Below are positions 48,982 to 59,423 of a DNA stretch of 64,000 bases, in pieces. The stretch lies in assembly GCF_000725805.1 (NCBI RefSeq), contig NZ_JOFT01000029.1, positions 1 through 64,000 on the forward strand, in the 5' to 3' direction. How positions within the stretch are numbered: the stretch's first letter is position 1; every line of letters starts with the position of its first letter. The position numbers were made by a program, and so were the translations under genes. The DNA is from Streptomyces xanthophaeus (GTDB lineage Bacteria; Actinomycetota; Actinomycetes; Streptomycetales; Streptomycetaceae). The notes under the pieces are model-generated. The model saw nothing but the letters and a program-made list of their open reading frames with translations, ran no database searches and was not told where the DNA came from.

Positions 48982-50358
48982 TCAGCAGTCGCAGCCGCAG
49001 CAGTTGCAGTCGCAGCAGCCGCCGTCACCGCCGCCACCGCCACCGGAGCTCCCGCCGGTGGGGGCGGAGTTCGGCTGGCAGCAGTTGCAGCACTCGCAGG
49101 CGTCGCACCACGGGTCGCGCTTCTTGCGGGACCAGGGGCCCTCGTGGTCGGAGCAGCAGATCTGGCAGGTGCAGAAGAGGCCGATGGCCACCGCGCAGCC
49201 GGCCAGCAGTCCGCGGCGCGGCTTCTGGCCGCCGGGCCCCTGCCCGTGACCGCCGCCGTGGCCTCCGCCGTGACCGCCGCCGCCGGGACCCCACGGTCCG
49301 CCCGGCCCCACGGGCGGCGGGGCCGCCGGACCGCCGGGGGCGGGCTGCCCGTAGGGCTGGGCGCCGTAGGGGCCGGGAGCGCCCTGGCCGTACGGGTTCG
49401 CGCTGCCGTTGCCGTAGGGGTTCGCGTCGCCGTTGCCGTACGGGTTCCCCGCGTACGGCCCGCCGCCCTGCCCGGCGGCGTTCGACACGCCGTGCCGGCA
49501 GGTGCCGGTCCCGAAGGCCCGGTCCACCGAGGTGCGCAGCTCGTGCACCAGCAGCCGGTGCGCGAGCCCGGCGTCCGCGAACTCGACCTCGGCCATCGCG
49601 AGCTTGATGCCCTGGAGGGCGTCGTCGCACAGCCTCCTGGCCTCGGTGAGGGAGGTCCCGGTGGCGGTCAGCGGGTTCCAGGCGCCCGCGGCGGCGTCCG
49701 CGGCCTGGTCCTCCACCGCGTCCAGCAGGTGCGCGAGGCGGCCGAAGTACCGGCCGGCCTCCGCCAGGGCGGGGGCGTTGCCTGGCCGTCCCGCGAGGAC
49801 CGAGGTATGCGCGAAGGCGGCGGCAGTCGCCGTCTCCGTCGGCTCGGTGACCACGAGCACGGGCGTGCCGAGGCCGGCCAGCGTCTCGATGCCCGCCTGC
49901 CGGTCGACGGCGTCGACGAGGACCGCCGTGTCGAAGCCGAGGGAGGCTCCGGTGCGGGCTCCGGCCCGGTCCCAGCCGCGGGCCACCTTGCGGGCGGCCA
50001 GGGCGATGGGGGCGCGGGCCAACAGCCCGTCCCGGTCGGCCACGTGGTCCCGCACCTTCGCGGAGGCCAGGACGAGCGAGACGGCGGCGGCGAGCCGCGC
50101 CCCCTCGCCGTTGGCCACGGGGGCCGTGCGCATCCCGCGCAGTGGACAGGGGCCGGCGGTGCGCCGGGCGCCCGGGGCGGGGCCCGACTGAGCCTCCGTC
50201 AGAACGGAGACGAGCAAACCGTCGTAGTTCGTGACGATCCGGGCGAACTGGCCGTGGTCCCCGCGAAGTGCCAGGCACAGCCCGCACAGATGGGCCATCC
50301 ACTCCGTCTTGAACCGCTCCCCCAGCCGGTGCGTGCAGGGTCTGACTATGCCGAACAA
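48982..50358 (-). CDS. DUF5685 protein with NPYGNG repeats and Cys-rich tail
   Basis: The 458-residue protein starts from TTG 50358 (LFGIVRPCTHRLGERFKTEWMAHLCGLCLALR), the DUF5685 signature with paired Cys residues that may bind metal. After a helical domain (to about 310) come NPYGNGxANPYG-type repeats, a Gly/His-rich linker, a membrane-like AGCAVAIGLFCTCQICC segment and a C-terminus with about a dozen further Cys in CDCNCCGCDC-like runs. The Cys-rich end suggests metal binding or palmitoylation-like modification. Direct repeats lie in the promoter region upstream. Confidence 0.8.
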   Translation of the reverse strand: MFGIVRPCTHRLGERFKTEWMAHLCGLCLALRGDHGQFARIVTNYDGLLVSVLTEAQSGPAPGARRTAGPCPLRGMRTAPVANGEGARLAAAVSLVLASAKVRDHVADRDGLLARAPIALAARKVARGWDRAGARTGASLGFDTAVLVDAVDRQAGIETLAGLGTPVLVVTEPTETATAAAFAHTSVLAGRPGNAPALAEAGRYFGRLAHLLDAVEDQAADAAAGAWNPLTATGTSLTEARRLCDDALQGIKLAMAEVEFADAGLAHRLLVHELRTSVDRAFGTGTCRHGVSNAAGQGGGPYAGNPYGNGDANPYGNGSANPYGQGAPGPYGAQPYGQPAPGGPAAPPPVGPGGPWGPGGGGHGGGHGGGHGQGPGGQKPRRGLLAGCAVAIGLFCTCQICCSDHEGPWSRKKRDPWCDACECCNCCQPNSAPTGGSSGGGGGGDGGCCDCNCCGCDC

Positions 50359-50416
50359 ACCGATTCCCCCGTGATGTCGTGCACGTGCTTGCCGGGCATC
50401 GTACCTAGCCCCGTCA

Positions 50417-50449
50417 CTCACCCGTACGTCCCCGCCGCTCACCCGTACG
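50417..50449. repeat. Direct repeats upstream of the DUF5685 gene
   Basis: CTCACCCGTACG occurs at 50417-50428 and 50438-50449, 21 bases apart (two helical turns), in the 285-base gap between the DUF5685 and SepF-like genes. It may be a regulator-binding element; no -10/-35 can be assigned confidently. Confidence 0.45.
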
Positions 50450-50643
50450 GAGGCAGCGGTCGTATTTTCACTCAGTCAGCAGCGGTAGCCGCCAGGACCC
50501 TTGACCGTGCAACGGATGTTCTGCACCAGTACCGTCACGAAACCCCTGCGCGGCGACTATCCACTTGGCGCGTTGTCAGCATCATGGACGACCATAGGGG
50601 CAACGGGGAGAAGAAAGACTGACCGCGGTGAAAGGAGGCGTCC

Positions 50644-51096
50644 ATGGGTTCGGTGCGCAAGGCGAGTGCCTGGCTGGGTCTCGTGGAAGACAGCGACGAC
50701 GAGCGTTACTACGACGACGACTACGCGGAGGCGGCCCAGGGTGGTTCGGTGGCCGGTCCCGGCGAGCAGTGGGTCACCGACCCCCGCGTCCGGGTGGCCT
50801 CCGAGTCCGCCGTGGAGCAGGGCCGCCGGATCGCCACGGTCACCCCGGACGGCTTCCGCGACGCGCGCGGCATCGGCGAGCTGTTCCGCGAGGGCGTCCC
50901 GGTCATCGTCAACCTGTCGTCGATGGACCCGGGCGACGCGAAGCGCGTGGTCGACTTCGCGGCCGGGCTGACCTTCGGACTGCGCGGCTCGATCGAACGG
51001 GTGGCGACCAGGGTCTTCCTGCTGACCCCGGCCGACACCCAGATCGTGAGCGGCGAGCCCGGCGGCCGCTCGCGCGACTTCTTCAACCAGAGCTGA
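50644..51096 (+). CDS. sflA: SepF-like protein
   Basis: The 150-residue protein has the SepF layout: N-terminal amphipathic helix ([16 protein letters not shown]), acidic linker [12 protein letters not shown], and a C-terminal DUF552 fold with [20 protein letters not shown] and [15 protein letters not shown]. SepF proteins bind FtsZ and anchor it to the membrane. Streptomycetes carry SepF plus two SepF-like paralogues, SflA and SflB, which affect polarity and sporulation septa. Being away from ftsZ, this is a paralogue; the sflA symbol rests on remembered synteny (SCO1749). It has a perfect AAAGGAGG ribosome-binding site. Confidence 0.8.
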   Translation: MGSVRKASAWLGLVEDSDDERYYDDDYAEAAQGGSVAGPGEQWVTDPRVRVASESAVEQGRRIATVTPDGFRDARGIGELFREGVPVIVNLSSMDPGDAKRVVDFAAGLTFGLRGSIERVATRVFLLTPADTQIVSGEPGGRSRDFFNQS

Positions 51097-51132
51097 GCCC
51101 GGCGGCACCTCCCGGCGGTGGCCGGGGGACTC

Positions 51133-52305
51133 TCACCGGAAGGCGTCGAGCCCGGTGAGCGCCTTGCCCAGCACCAGTTGGTGCATTTCGACGGTGCCCT
51201 CGTAGGTGAGCACCGATTCGAGGTTGGTGGCGTGCCGCATGACGGGGTATTCGAGGGAGATCCCGTTGGCACCCAGGATCGTCCGCGCGGTACGGCAGAT
51301 CTCGATGGCCTCGCGGACGTTGTTGAGTTTGCCGAAACTGATCTGCTCCGGCCGCAGGGTGCCCGCGTCCATGCGCCGGCCCAGGTGGTGGGCGAGCAGG
51401 ATGCCCTTGTGCAGCTCCAGTGCCATGTCGGCGAGCTTGGCCTGGGTGAGCTGGAAGCCGCCGATGGGCCTGCCGAACTGCTCCCGCGTCCTGGAGTAGT
51501 CGAGCGCGGACTCGAAACTGGCGCGCGCCGCGCCCATGGACCCCCAGACGATCCCGTACCGCGCGTGGCTGAGACAGCCGAGCGGCCCCTTCAGGCCGGT
51601 GACGCCCGGCAGGACCGCGTCCGCGGGAAGCCGTACGTCGTCCAGCACGAGCTCGCTCGTCACGGACGCCCGCAGCGACCACTTGTGCTTGATCTCGGGC
51701 GCCGAGAAGCCGGTGCTGTCGGTGGGGACGGCGAAACCGCGGATCCCTTCGTCGGTCTGCGCCCACACGACCGCGACCGCCGCGACCGACCCGTTGGTGA
51801 TCCACATCTTGCGGCCGTTCAGCACCCAGTCCCCGCCGTCGCGCTTGGCGTGGGTGCGCATGGCCGCGGGGTCGGAGCCGACGTCGGGCTCGGTCAGTCC
51901 GAAACAGCCGATGAGCTCACCGGCCGCCATGCCGGGCAGCCAGCGCTGCTTCTGCTCCTCGGAGCCGTACTTCCAGATCGCGTACATGGCGAGCGAGCCC
52001 TGGACGGACACCAGTGAGCGGATGCCGGAGTCGGCTGCCTCCAGCTCCAGGCAGGCAAGGCCGTACTGCACGGCGGTGGCGCCCGCGCACCCGTATCCCG
52101 TCAGCGACATCCCGAGGGCGCCGATCGCGCCGAGTTCGCGGGCCAGCTCGCGGATGCCGGGGAGCTCGCCCTTCTCGTACCAGTCGGCGATGTGCGGCAG
52201 CACCCGGTCGGCGGCCCAGCTGCGGACGGTGTCGCGGACGGCGAGGTCCTCGGGTCCGAGGAGCTCGTCGAGCCCGAGCGGATCGGTGGGGACGAATGAC
52301 GGCAC
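51133..52305 (-). CDS. Acyl-CoA dehydrogenase (glutaryl-CoA dehydrogenase-like)
   Basis: The 390-residue flavoenzyme has acyl-CoA dehydrogenase blocks: GCFGLTEPDVGSDP, WVLNGRKMWITNG, YSRTREQFGRPIGGFQLTQ, and the catalytic Glu in SVLTYEGTVEMHQLVLGKALT. The motif set is nearest glutaryl-CoA dehydrogenase, which oxidises and decarboxylates glutaryl-CoA in lysine/tryptophan breakdown, but short acyl-CoA activity cannot be ruled out. It converges with the SepF-like gene, 36 bases apart, and shares its strand with the MFS gene upstream. Confidence 0.9.
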   Translation of the reverse strand: MPSFVPTDPLGLDELLGPEDLAVRDTVRSWAADRVLPHIADWYEKGELPGIRELARELGAIGALGMSLTGYGCAGATAVQYGLACLELEAADSGIRSLVSVQGSLAMYAIWKYGSEEQKQRWLPGMAAGELIGCFGLTEPDVGSDPAAMRTHAKRDGGDWVLNGRKMWITNGSVAAVAVVWAQTDEGIRGFAVPTDSTGFSAPEIKHKWSLRASVTSELVLDDVRLPADAVLPGVTGLKGPLGCLSHARYGIVWGSMGAARASFESALDYSRTREQFGRPIGGFQLTQAKLADMALELHKGILLAHHLGRRMDAGTLRPEQISFGKLNNVREAIEICRTARTILGANGISLEYPVMRHATNLESVLTYEGTVEMHQLVLGKALTGLDAFR

Positions 52306-52506
52306 GAGGGGCCTCCCGGCGGCCTGAGACGGTCGGTGTCCTGCCGCATGTGCCGGGGCCGCGCGAACTGCCCGGGGTTGCGGTCCCGGCAGCGGTCGGC
52401 GCGACCGGCCCGGCCGGCAGGAACTGACAGCGCGGTCCGTGCGCTGCGCCGCCGACGCTAGACGCCAAGATCCTGCCCGTCCACCCCCACCCGGGGCCCG
52501 GAGGGC

Positions 52507-54189
52507 TCAGCCCGCGTGTTCCACCGGAGCCGGGTAGGGGTCCCCGGCGACCTGCGCGGGCAGGGTGGCCCGGCGTCCGCCGCCCTGTGCGGGCAGCGCC
52601 ACCGCGGCCCCGTCCGCGAGCTCGGACGGCGCCTCGCACTCCATCGTCCGCGGCAGCTTCAGCGCCATCAGCGCCCCCGCCAGGAGCAGACCCGCGCTCA
52701 CCACCAGCGTCACGTGCAGCCCGTGGACGAACGCGTGCCGGGCGGCGGCGTGGAGGGACTCCCCCGCCGGGCCGCCGAGCTGCGCAGCGATCTTGTAGGC
52801 CTCGCCGAGGGAGTTCGAGGCGCCCGCGGAGTCGGTCCGAGACACGCCGGGGACGTTCATGAGCGCCGGCGCGTAGGCGGCGTTCATCACGCTGCCGAGG
52901 AGGGCGATGCCCATGCCCGCGCCGAGCTGGTACGAGGTCTCGCCGATCGAGGCGGCGCCGCCCGCGCTGGCCGCCGGGGCCTCGCTCAGCATCGACTCGT
53001 ACGCGGCGAACAGCGTGGTCTGGAGCCCGAAGCCGAGCAGGATGAAACCGACGGTGAGCAGCACGGGCCGGTCCTGCTGGCCCATGAGCGTGAGCAGCAG
53101 CACGGCGAAGGCGGTGAGCAGGAAACCCAGCGAGACCATCCTGCGCGGGCCGGTCCTGGCCAGGGTGTAGGACCCGGTGGCGCCCGCGGCCATGGCGGCG
53201 AAGGTGAGCGGCAGCAGCCGCAGGCCGGTCTCCAGCGGGCTGAGGTGGAGCACGAGCTGGAGGTACTGGACGGCGATCAGTTCCAGGCCGACCAGTGCCA
53301 GCATGGCGAGCACGATGCAGCCGACGGAGGTCGAGAAGGCGGCGCGGGAGAACAGCCGCATGTCGATCAGCGGGTGCGTACGCCGCTTCTGGCGCCGTAC
53401 GAAGACGATCAGCAGGGCCGCGCCGAGGACCAGCGGGAGCAGCGCCTCGGGGTCGGCGAGCTGCCGCTCGGCGCCGAACCGCTTGATGCCGAGCACCGCG
53501 CCGAGCACACCGGCGGCGGCCATCAGCGCGCCGGTCACGTCCCAGGGCCCGTCGGAGGAGCCCTTCGACTCGGGCAGCAGCCAGCGGCCCAGCGGAAGGA
53601 TCAGCGCCATCAGCGGGATGTTGATGAGGAAGACCGAGCCCCACCAGTAGTGCTGGACGAGGAAACCGCCGAGCACGGGCCCGCTGGCGGCCCCGACCGC
53701 GGCGACGGCCGTCCAGATGCCGATGGCGAGGGCGCGCTCGCGCCGGTCGGGGAAGACCTGGCGCAGGATCGACAGGGTGGCGGGCATGATCATCGCGCCG
53801 CCGATGCCGAGCAGGGCGCGGGCGGCGATGAGCACCTGGGCGTTGTCGGCGAAGGCCGCGACCGCCGAGGCGACGCCGAAGAGCCCGTAGCCGAGGAGGA
53901 GGATCCGGCGACGGCCGACGCGGTCGCCGAGGGTGCCGAAGAGGATCAGCAGCGCGGCGCACACCAGGGGGTAGGCGTCGACGATCCAGAGCAGTTCGAT
54001 GGAGCCGGGACGCAGGTCCTCGGTGACGGAGGGGACCGCGACGTGCAGGATCGTCGCGTCGAGCGCGACGAGGACCAGGCTGACGCACAGGACCGCGAGG
54101 ACCGCCCAGCGGTTGGCCCCGCCGGAGGCCGCGTTCAGCCGCTGCCAGGGGGAAGGGGTCCTGTCGCCGGCCACGTTCGTCCCCGACAT
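52507..54189 (-). CDS. 14-TM MFS drug exporter (EmrB/QacA, DHA2)
   Basis: The 560-residue protein has 14 predicted helices and DHA2 motifs: ALDATILHVAVPSVTEDL in helix 1, GTLGDRVGRRRILLLGYGLF (motif A), LGIGGAMIMPATLSIL (motif C region) and GAASGPVLGGFLVQHYWWGS. It exports drugs or lipids with protons. ATG 54189 follows GGGAGG. The mannosyltransferase gene diverges across a 280-base gap containing two ACGCGAGT copies 21 bases apart (54290-54318). Confidence 0.92.
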   Translation of the reverse strand: MSGTNVAGDRTPSPWQRLNAASGGANRWAVLAVLCVSLVLVALDATILHVAVPSVTEDLRPGSIELLWIVDAYPLVCAALLILFGTLGDRVGRRRILLLGYGLFGVASAVAAFADNAQVLIAARALLGIGGAMIMPATLSILRQVFPDRRERALAIGIWTAVAAVGAASGPVLGGFLVQHYWWGSVFLINIPLMALILPLGRWLLPESKGSSDGPWDVTGALMAAAGVLGAVLGIKRFGAERQLADPEALLPLVLGAALLIVFVRRQKRRTHPLIDMRLFSRAAFSTSVGCIVLAMLALVGLELIAVQYLQLVLHLSPLETGLRLLPLTFAAMAAGATGSYTLARTGPRRMVSLGFLLTAFAVLLLTLMGQQDRPVLLTVGFILLGFGLQTTLFAAYESMLSEAPAASAGGAASIGETSYQLGAGMGIALLGSVMNAAYAPALMNVPGVSRTDSAGASNSLGEAYKIAAQLGGPAGESLHAAARHAFVHGLHVTLVVSAGLLLAGALMALKLPRTMECEAPSELADGAAVALPAQGGGRRATLPAQVAGDPYPAPVEHAG

Positions 54190-54469
54190 GCATGTACCTC
54201 CCAGGTGATCCCTCGCACTCGGCGGACCAGCGTCATGTGGAGCCACGGGGTGGTGCGCAGTGCGGCGTCCTACGGGGTCCGGCATCGACACGCGAGTGAA
54301 CGGTCAGCGTACGCGAGTTCGTCTGTCCGACACGTGGTCAAGCTCTCATCCCGGCGGCGGCCGCCGTGTGGTGTGCGCCACTCGCCCCACCTCCGCCCTT
54401 CCCCCGCGTGCACGCGTGCTCACGGCGCGTGGTTCTCGGACCCGCCCCGGAGCCGCGCCACCGATAATC

Positions 54470-55588
54470 ATGCCCGTGAAAGATCATCTCGGTTTGCGAC
54501 GGGCCGCGCCCGCACTGGCCGTCTTCGCGGCGGTCCGGCTGCTCGCACTGGCCGTCCTGGGCGTGTGGGGGGCGGTGGCGGGCAGCAGCCCGCACACACT
54601 GCTGTCGGCCCGCTGGGACTCGCTCTGGTACGCCCGCATCGCCGCGGAGGGATACGGGTACGAGGTGGTGCTCCCGAACGGGGACGTGCACTCCAACCTC
54701 GCCTTCTTCCCGCTGCTGCCCTGGCTGGAGCGGCTGGTGGCCGCCGTGACCGGGCTGCCGTACGGCTCCGCGGGCCTGGTGGTGTCGGCGCTGGCGGGGC
54801 TCGCCGCGGCCTGGGGGGTGTTCGCGGTGGCCGACCTGCTCCACGGCCGCCGGGCCGGGGTGCTGGCGGTGGCCGTCTGGGCCGCGCTGCCGGTCGCCGT
54901 CGTGCAGTCCATGGCGTACAGCGAGTCTCTGTTCACCGCGCTGGCCGCGTGGGCCCTGTACGGGGTGCTGCGCGGCCGATGGCTGACGGCGGGGCTGCTG
55001 GCCGCCGCGGCGGGGCTGACCCGGCCGGTCGGGGCGGCGGTGGTCGCCGCGGTGTGGGTGGCGGCGGTGCTCGCCTGGCGGCGCGGGGAGCGGTCCTGGC
55101 GGATGGCGGCGGGCGTGCTGCTGGCCCCGCTGGGGGCGGCGGCGTACGTGCTGTGGGTCGGCGCGCGGACGGGCGGCGGACTGTTCGGCTACCTGGACGT
55201 GCAGGGCGGCTGGGGCAACGGCTTCGACGGGGGCTGGGCCTTCGCCCGGTTCATCGGCGCCAAGCTGGCCTCCCCTGCCTTCGCGGCCGGGGCCGGTCTG
55301 CTGCTGGGGGTCGTGCTGGTGCTGTGGCTGTACGGGCTGTGCGTACGGCAGCGCCAGCCGGTGGCGCTCCTGGTGTACTGCGGGATCGTCGTGGCGCTCG
55401 CCCTGTGCGCGTCGGGGTACTTCGGTTCCAAGCCCCGGCTGCTGCTCCCCGCCTTCCCGCTGCTGCTGCCGGCGGCGGTGGCGATGGCCCGCTGGGGGAC
55501 CCGGCGGGCGGCCGTCGTGGTGGGCGCCCTCGCCCTGGTCTCGGCGGTCTACGGAGCGTTCTGGCTGAACGGCTCGGGCCCTCCGTAG
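54470..55588 (+). CDS. PIG-V-like mannosyltransferase family membrane protein (GT-C)
   Basis: The 372-residue protein has about nine helices. The first loop carries WDSLWYARIAAEGYGY, an acidic-aromatic motif typical of GT-C enzymes, and HSNLAFFPLLPWLERL and VQSMAYSESLFTALA follow, matching the PIG-V/mannosyltransferase family. It uses a lipid-linked sugar donor at the outer membrane leaflet. The acceptor in this organism is unknown. ATG 54470 is preferred; an upstream frame start would add an unlikely N-terminus. Confidence 0.8.
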   Translation: MPVKDHLGLRRAAPALAVFAAVRLLALAVLGVWGAVAGSSPHTLLSARWDSLWYARIAAEGYGYEVVLPNGDVHSNLAFFPLLPWLERLVAAVTGLPYGSAGLVVSALAGLAAAWGVFAVADLLHGRRAGVLAVAVWAALPVAVVQSMAYSESLFTALAAWALYGVLRGRWLTAGLLAAAAGLTRPVGAAVVAAVWVAAVLAWRRGERSWRMAAGVLLAPLGAAAYVLWVGARTGGGLFGYLDVQGGWGNGFDGGWAFARFIGAKLASPAFAAGAGLLLGVVLVLWLYGLCVRQRQPVALLVYCGIVVALALCASGYFGSKPRLLLPAFPLLLPAAVAMARWGTRRAAVVVGALALVSAVYGAFWLNGSGPP

Positions 55589-55836
55589 CCGCGCGGGCCG
55601 CACGACGTAACGGAACGGATCATTCCAATCCATGTTTGAGCAAAGGAATTGAGCTGCGCCGATAAAGCTCTGGTAAGTGTGCGAAACAATTACGGGGACA
55701 CCCGATCGGACGCGGTCCAACAGGAGCGGAAATACCGGGAATTAACTCCCGCATGAGACCAACTCCACATCACATGGTCATCACAAACCCCGTGGTTCGC
55801 CCGGGCCGCCCAGCAACGCGCGGTAACGTCGATTGA

Positions 55837-56961
55837 GTGCGTACCGACCAAATCCTGACCCGTCTGGAGCGGGTGTTCGCCCGGCTGGACCGGGAACCAG
55901 AGCGACCGGCTCATCTGCAAACCCCGCAGATGAGCCGGCACCGCGTCGTGCTCCTCGGATCGACCCTCGTCTTCTACGTCGCCATCGTGGTGGCGGTCCT
56001 GACCACGTCCTGGCTCGTCCGCCTGGACTGGCAGGTCATGTTCTTCCGGCCCTACGAGCAGTGGCCGCAGCTGCACGCCTTCCTCGACTACCTGGTCGTC
56101 CTCGGCCAGCGCGGACCCACCGCGGTCATGGTCGCGGCCTGGCTCGGCTGGCGCTCCTGGCGCCAGCACACCCTCCGCCCGCTGATCACCCTCGGCGTGT
56201 CGCTCCTCCTGCTCAACGTGACCGTCGGGGCCGTGAAGCTCGGCCTCGGCCGGCTCGGCCCGCACTACGCCACCGAGATCGGATCCGCCGAACTCTTCGC
56301 CGGCGGCGATATATTTCCCTCCGGCCACACCGCCAACGCCGTCGTGACCTGGGGAATCCTGGCCTACCTGGCTTCCACCGTGGTCACCCGGCGGGTGCTG
56401 TCCGTGGTCTCCGCGGTCGTCTCCCTGAGCGTCGGCGCCACCACCGTGTACCTGGGCACCCACTGGGTCAGCGACGTCCTGCTCGGCTGGTCCGCGGGCC
56501 TGCTGATCCTGCTGGCGCTGCCCTGGTTCGAGCCGGTGATCGCCCGCGCCGAGGCGTACGTCTTCGAGCTGCGCGAGCTGCTGCGCCGCCGCGCCGAGAC
56601 CGGGCGGATGCCCGCGCCGGTCGTGGCCGCGCTCACCCCGCTGCTCTCCGCGGGCGGCAAGTGGCGGCTCCGGCCCGCCGCCGGCCCCGCCGCCACCGAG
56701 GAGCCCGCGCCGGTGCCCGCCACGGCCGTCCCCGCCGGGGTCGCGACCGTGGCCGTGCCCGCGGGCCAGGGCGCCGTCCCCGCCACCCCCACCGGACACT
56801 CCCCCGCACCCCGGCCCGCCACGCTGCTGGCCGGCCGGCCGCACGTGATCCGCTCCGAGCGGACCCCGGTCACCCCGGCCGGCAGCCGCCGCCCGGCGCA
56901 CACCGACCGGACCGCCGCCGGCACCAGGGGGGCCGCCGCCCGCCCGGCCACCGGCGGCTGA
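55837..56961 (+). CDS. PAP2-family membrane phosphatase
   Basis: The 374-residue protein has six helices and the PAP2 signature in order: GAVKLGLGRLGP (altered first motif), FPSGHTANAV (second) and GTHWVSDVLLGW (third), with the catalytic His residues in the last two. It probably dephosphorylates undecaprenyl-pyrophosphate or phosphatidic acid at the membrane. The about 110-residue Pro/Ala/Thr-rich C-terminal tail is cytoplasmic and disordered. GTG 55837. Upstream, 55600-55790 is unusually A/T-rich for this genome and may hold the promoter. Confidence 0.88.
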   Translation: MRTDQILTRLERVFARLDREPERPAHLQTPQMSRHRVVLLGSTLVFYVAIVVAVLTTSWLVRLDWQVMFFRPYEQWPQLHAFLDYLVVLGQRGPTAVMVAAWLGWRSWRQHTLRPLITLGVSLLLLNVTVGAVKLGLGRLGPHYATEIGSAELFAGGDIFPSGHTANAVVTWGILAYLASTVVTRRVLSVVSAVVSLSVGATTVYLGTHWVSDVLLGWSAGLLILLALPWFEPVIARAEAYVFELRELLRRRAETGRMPAPVVAALTPLLSAGGKWRLRPAAGPAATEEPAPVPATAVPAGVATVAVPAGQGAVPATPTGHSPAPRPATLLAGRPHVIRSERTPVTPAGSRRPAHTDRTAAGTRGAAARPATGG

Positions 56962-57310
56962 ACCACCCGCGGGGCGGTACGCACAACCGCACCCCGCGGT
57001 ATCGCACGGGCCGAAGGCGGGCCGGGTCACCGACCCGGCCCGCCTTCGGCGTTCCGCCTTCCGCTTTCCCCTGGCCCGGCCCTGGCCGCCGTCAGCGGCG
57101 CGCCCGGACGTTCGTCCATCCCGGGTCACACTTGTGTCACGGAATGTCGACAACTTCCGGCGGCCCGCCCGGGTGCCGCGCATTTGTTTTCCGCATCCGC
57201 GGGACGTACTCCCTGAAGGCCCTTTGGAATATCCCCCCAGGAGCCTCGAATTCCGTCGGAGAATGTCACGAGCCGCCTGGACCAGACCAGGTGAATCCCC
57301 CTCAGATCCG
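56962..57310. other. Intergenic region between convergent PAP2 and WYL genes
   Basis: No gene is seen. It holds a very strong terminator (57011-57049), another GC hairpin just after the PAP2 stop, and an A/T-richer segment near 57120-57300 with an inverted repeat CGGAA/TTCCG at about 57139-57158. A small RNA there cannot be excluded. Confidence 0.5.
57011..57049. terminator. Perfect 18-bp stem terminator
   Basis: Bases 57011-57028 pair perfectly with 57032-57049 around a 3-base loop. It is one of the strongest hairpins in the window and lies 50 bases after the PAP2 stop. Confidence 0.9.
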
Positions 57311-58291
57311 TTACATATCCTTCACCGTCTCCGGTTCCACGGCCCGCGTCAGGAGATCCCGCGCGGCCCGGATCCGGTCGATCAGCTCCGGCGGCTCCAC
57401 GACTTCGAACTCACAGCCGAGCAGCATGACGTGAATCACGAGAACGTCCAGGTTCACCGCTCCGGTGCGCAGCAGGCAGCTGTCCGCGTCGACGGCTTCC
57501 AGGGCCCCGTCGCTCGGCCCGATGACCCCCGCCGCCGCCTCCGCGGAAACCTTCAGCCTCAGCACCGCGCGGGCCGCGTACGCCTGCTGGGCCACGCCCC
57601 GGGACACGTAGGCCGCGAGGTCCTCGGCCGGTGCGGGACGCGGGACGAAGCGCGGGCCGTGCGGCGGTCTCGGCTCGATCCGGTCGGCCCGGAACGTCCG
57701 CCACGCCTCCCGGTCCAGGTCCCAGGCCACCAGGTACCAGCGCCGTTCGGTGCAGACCAGCCGGTGCGGCTCGACGGTGCGGCGGCTGGCTCCGCCCTCG
57801 TGGTCCCGGTAGCCGAAGCGCAGCCGCTCGCCGTCCCGGCAGACGGCGGCGAGCTCGGTCAGCACGGCGGCGTCCACGGTGGAGCGCAGCGGCCCGCGCA
57901 GCATCGGCACGGTGAACTCGTTGAGCGCCGAGACCCTGCGCCGCAGCCTCGACGGCAGCACCTGCTCCAGCTTCGCCAGGGCCCGTACGGAGGCCTCCCC
58001 GATCCCTTCGACCCCGTTCCCGGCGGCGGTCCGCAGCCCGACGGCGACGGCCACCGCCTCGTCGTCGTCCAGCAGGAGGGGCGGCAGCTCGGCCCCGGCG
58101 CCCAGTTGGTAACCGCCGCCGGTGCCGGGGCTCGCGTGCACCGGGTACCCGAGCTCCCGGAGCCGGTCCACGTCCCGCCGGACCGTGCGCGGGGTCACTC
58201 CGAGCCGCTCCGCGAGATCGGCCCCGGTCCAGTCGCGGTGGGCCTGCAGCAGGGACAGCAGGCGCAGGAGTCGTGCGGAGGTCTCGAGCAT
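57311..58291 (-). CDS. WYL-domain transcriptional regulator
   Basis: The 326-residue protein has an N-terminal DeoR-like HTH (about 4-60: LLSLLQAHRDWTGADLAERL, GVTPRTVRRDVDRLRELGYP) and a WYL domain (about 140-220: VEPHRLVCTERRWYLVAWDL) with a C-terminal WCX region. WYL domains bind nucleic acid or small ligands. Its targets are unknown; no divergent partner is close. Confidence 0.9.
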   Translation of the reverse strand: MLETSARLLRLLSLLQAHRDWTGADLAERLGVTPRTVRRDVDRLRELGYPVHASPGTGGGYQLGAGAELPPLLLDDDEAVAVAVGLRTAAGNGVEGIGEASVRALAKLEQVLPSRLRRRVSALNEFTVPMLRGPLRSTVDAAVLTELAAVCRDGERLRFGYRDHEGGASRRTVEPHRLVCTERRWYLVAWDLDREAWRTFRADRIEPRPPHGPRFVPRPAPAEDLAAYVSRGVAQQAYAARAVLRLKVSAEAAAGVIGPSDGALEAVDADSCLLRTGAVNLDVLVIHVMLLGCEFEVVEPPELIDRIRAARDLLTRAVEPETVKDM

Positions 58292-58363
58292 GGCAGCAGT
58301 GTGCCGGTCACCCGGACGCCTTCCGAACGGGCCCGCACGGTACGCACACCCCCGGGCCCACGC

Positions 58364-59137
<774 letters not shown>

Positions 59138-59423
59138 CTACGCAGCCGCCCGCGCCCCTTCCGGCCCGCCACGCGGCGCGCCCGCGGGCCCCACCCGGTC
59201 GGCCGACCGGCGGCCTCCGGCCAAACGGCCATCCGCGGCCAGCAACTGCGCACAAGAGGAAAAGAGTTGGCACAAATCGGCGCCCCGGGCACACCGTTCA
59301 CCCTCCCGGGGGCCCGGTTCGATTCCGTTCCCTCGATCGGCGTGACCCCGGCCGCCACTTGCCCGTTGATCCCGGCGAGCCGGGAACACCCCGGCCCACG
59401 CACCTATGCCGAGGAGCCACCCC

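Noticed and set aside
55589..55836. Small RNA or riboswitch in the A/T-rich leader of the PAP2 gene
   Set aside because: No recognised motif or stable hairpin; only a possible TTGAGC -35 with no convincing -10.
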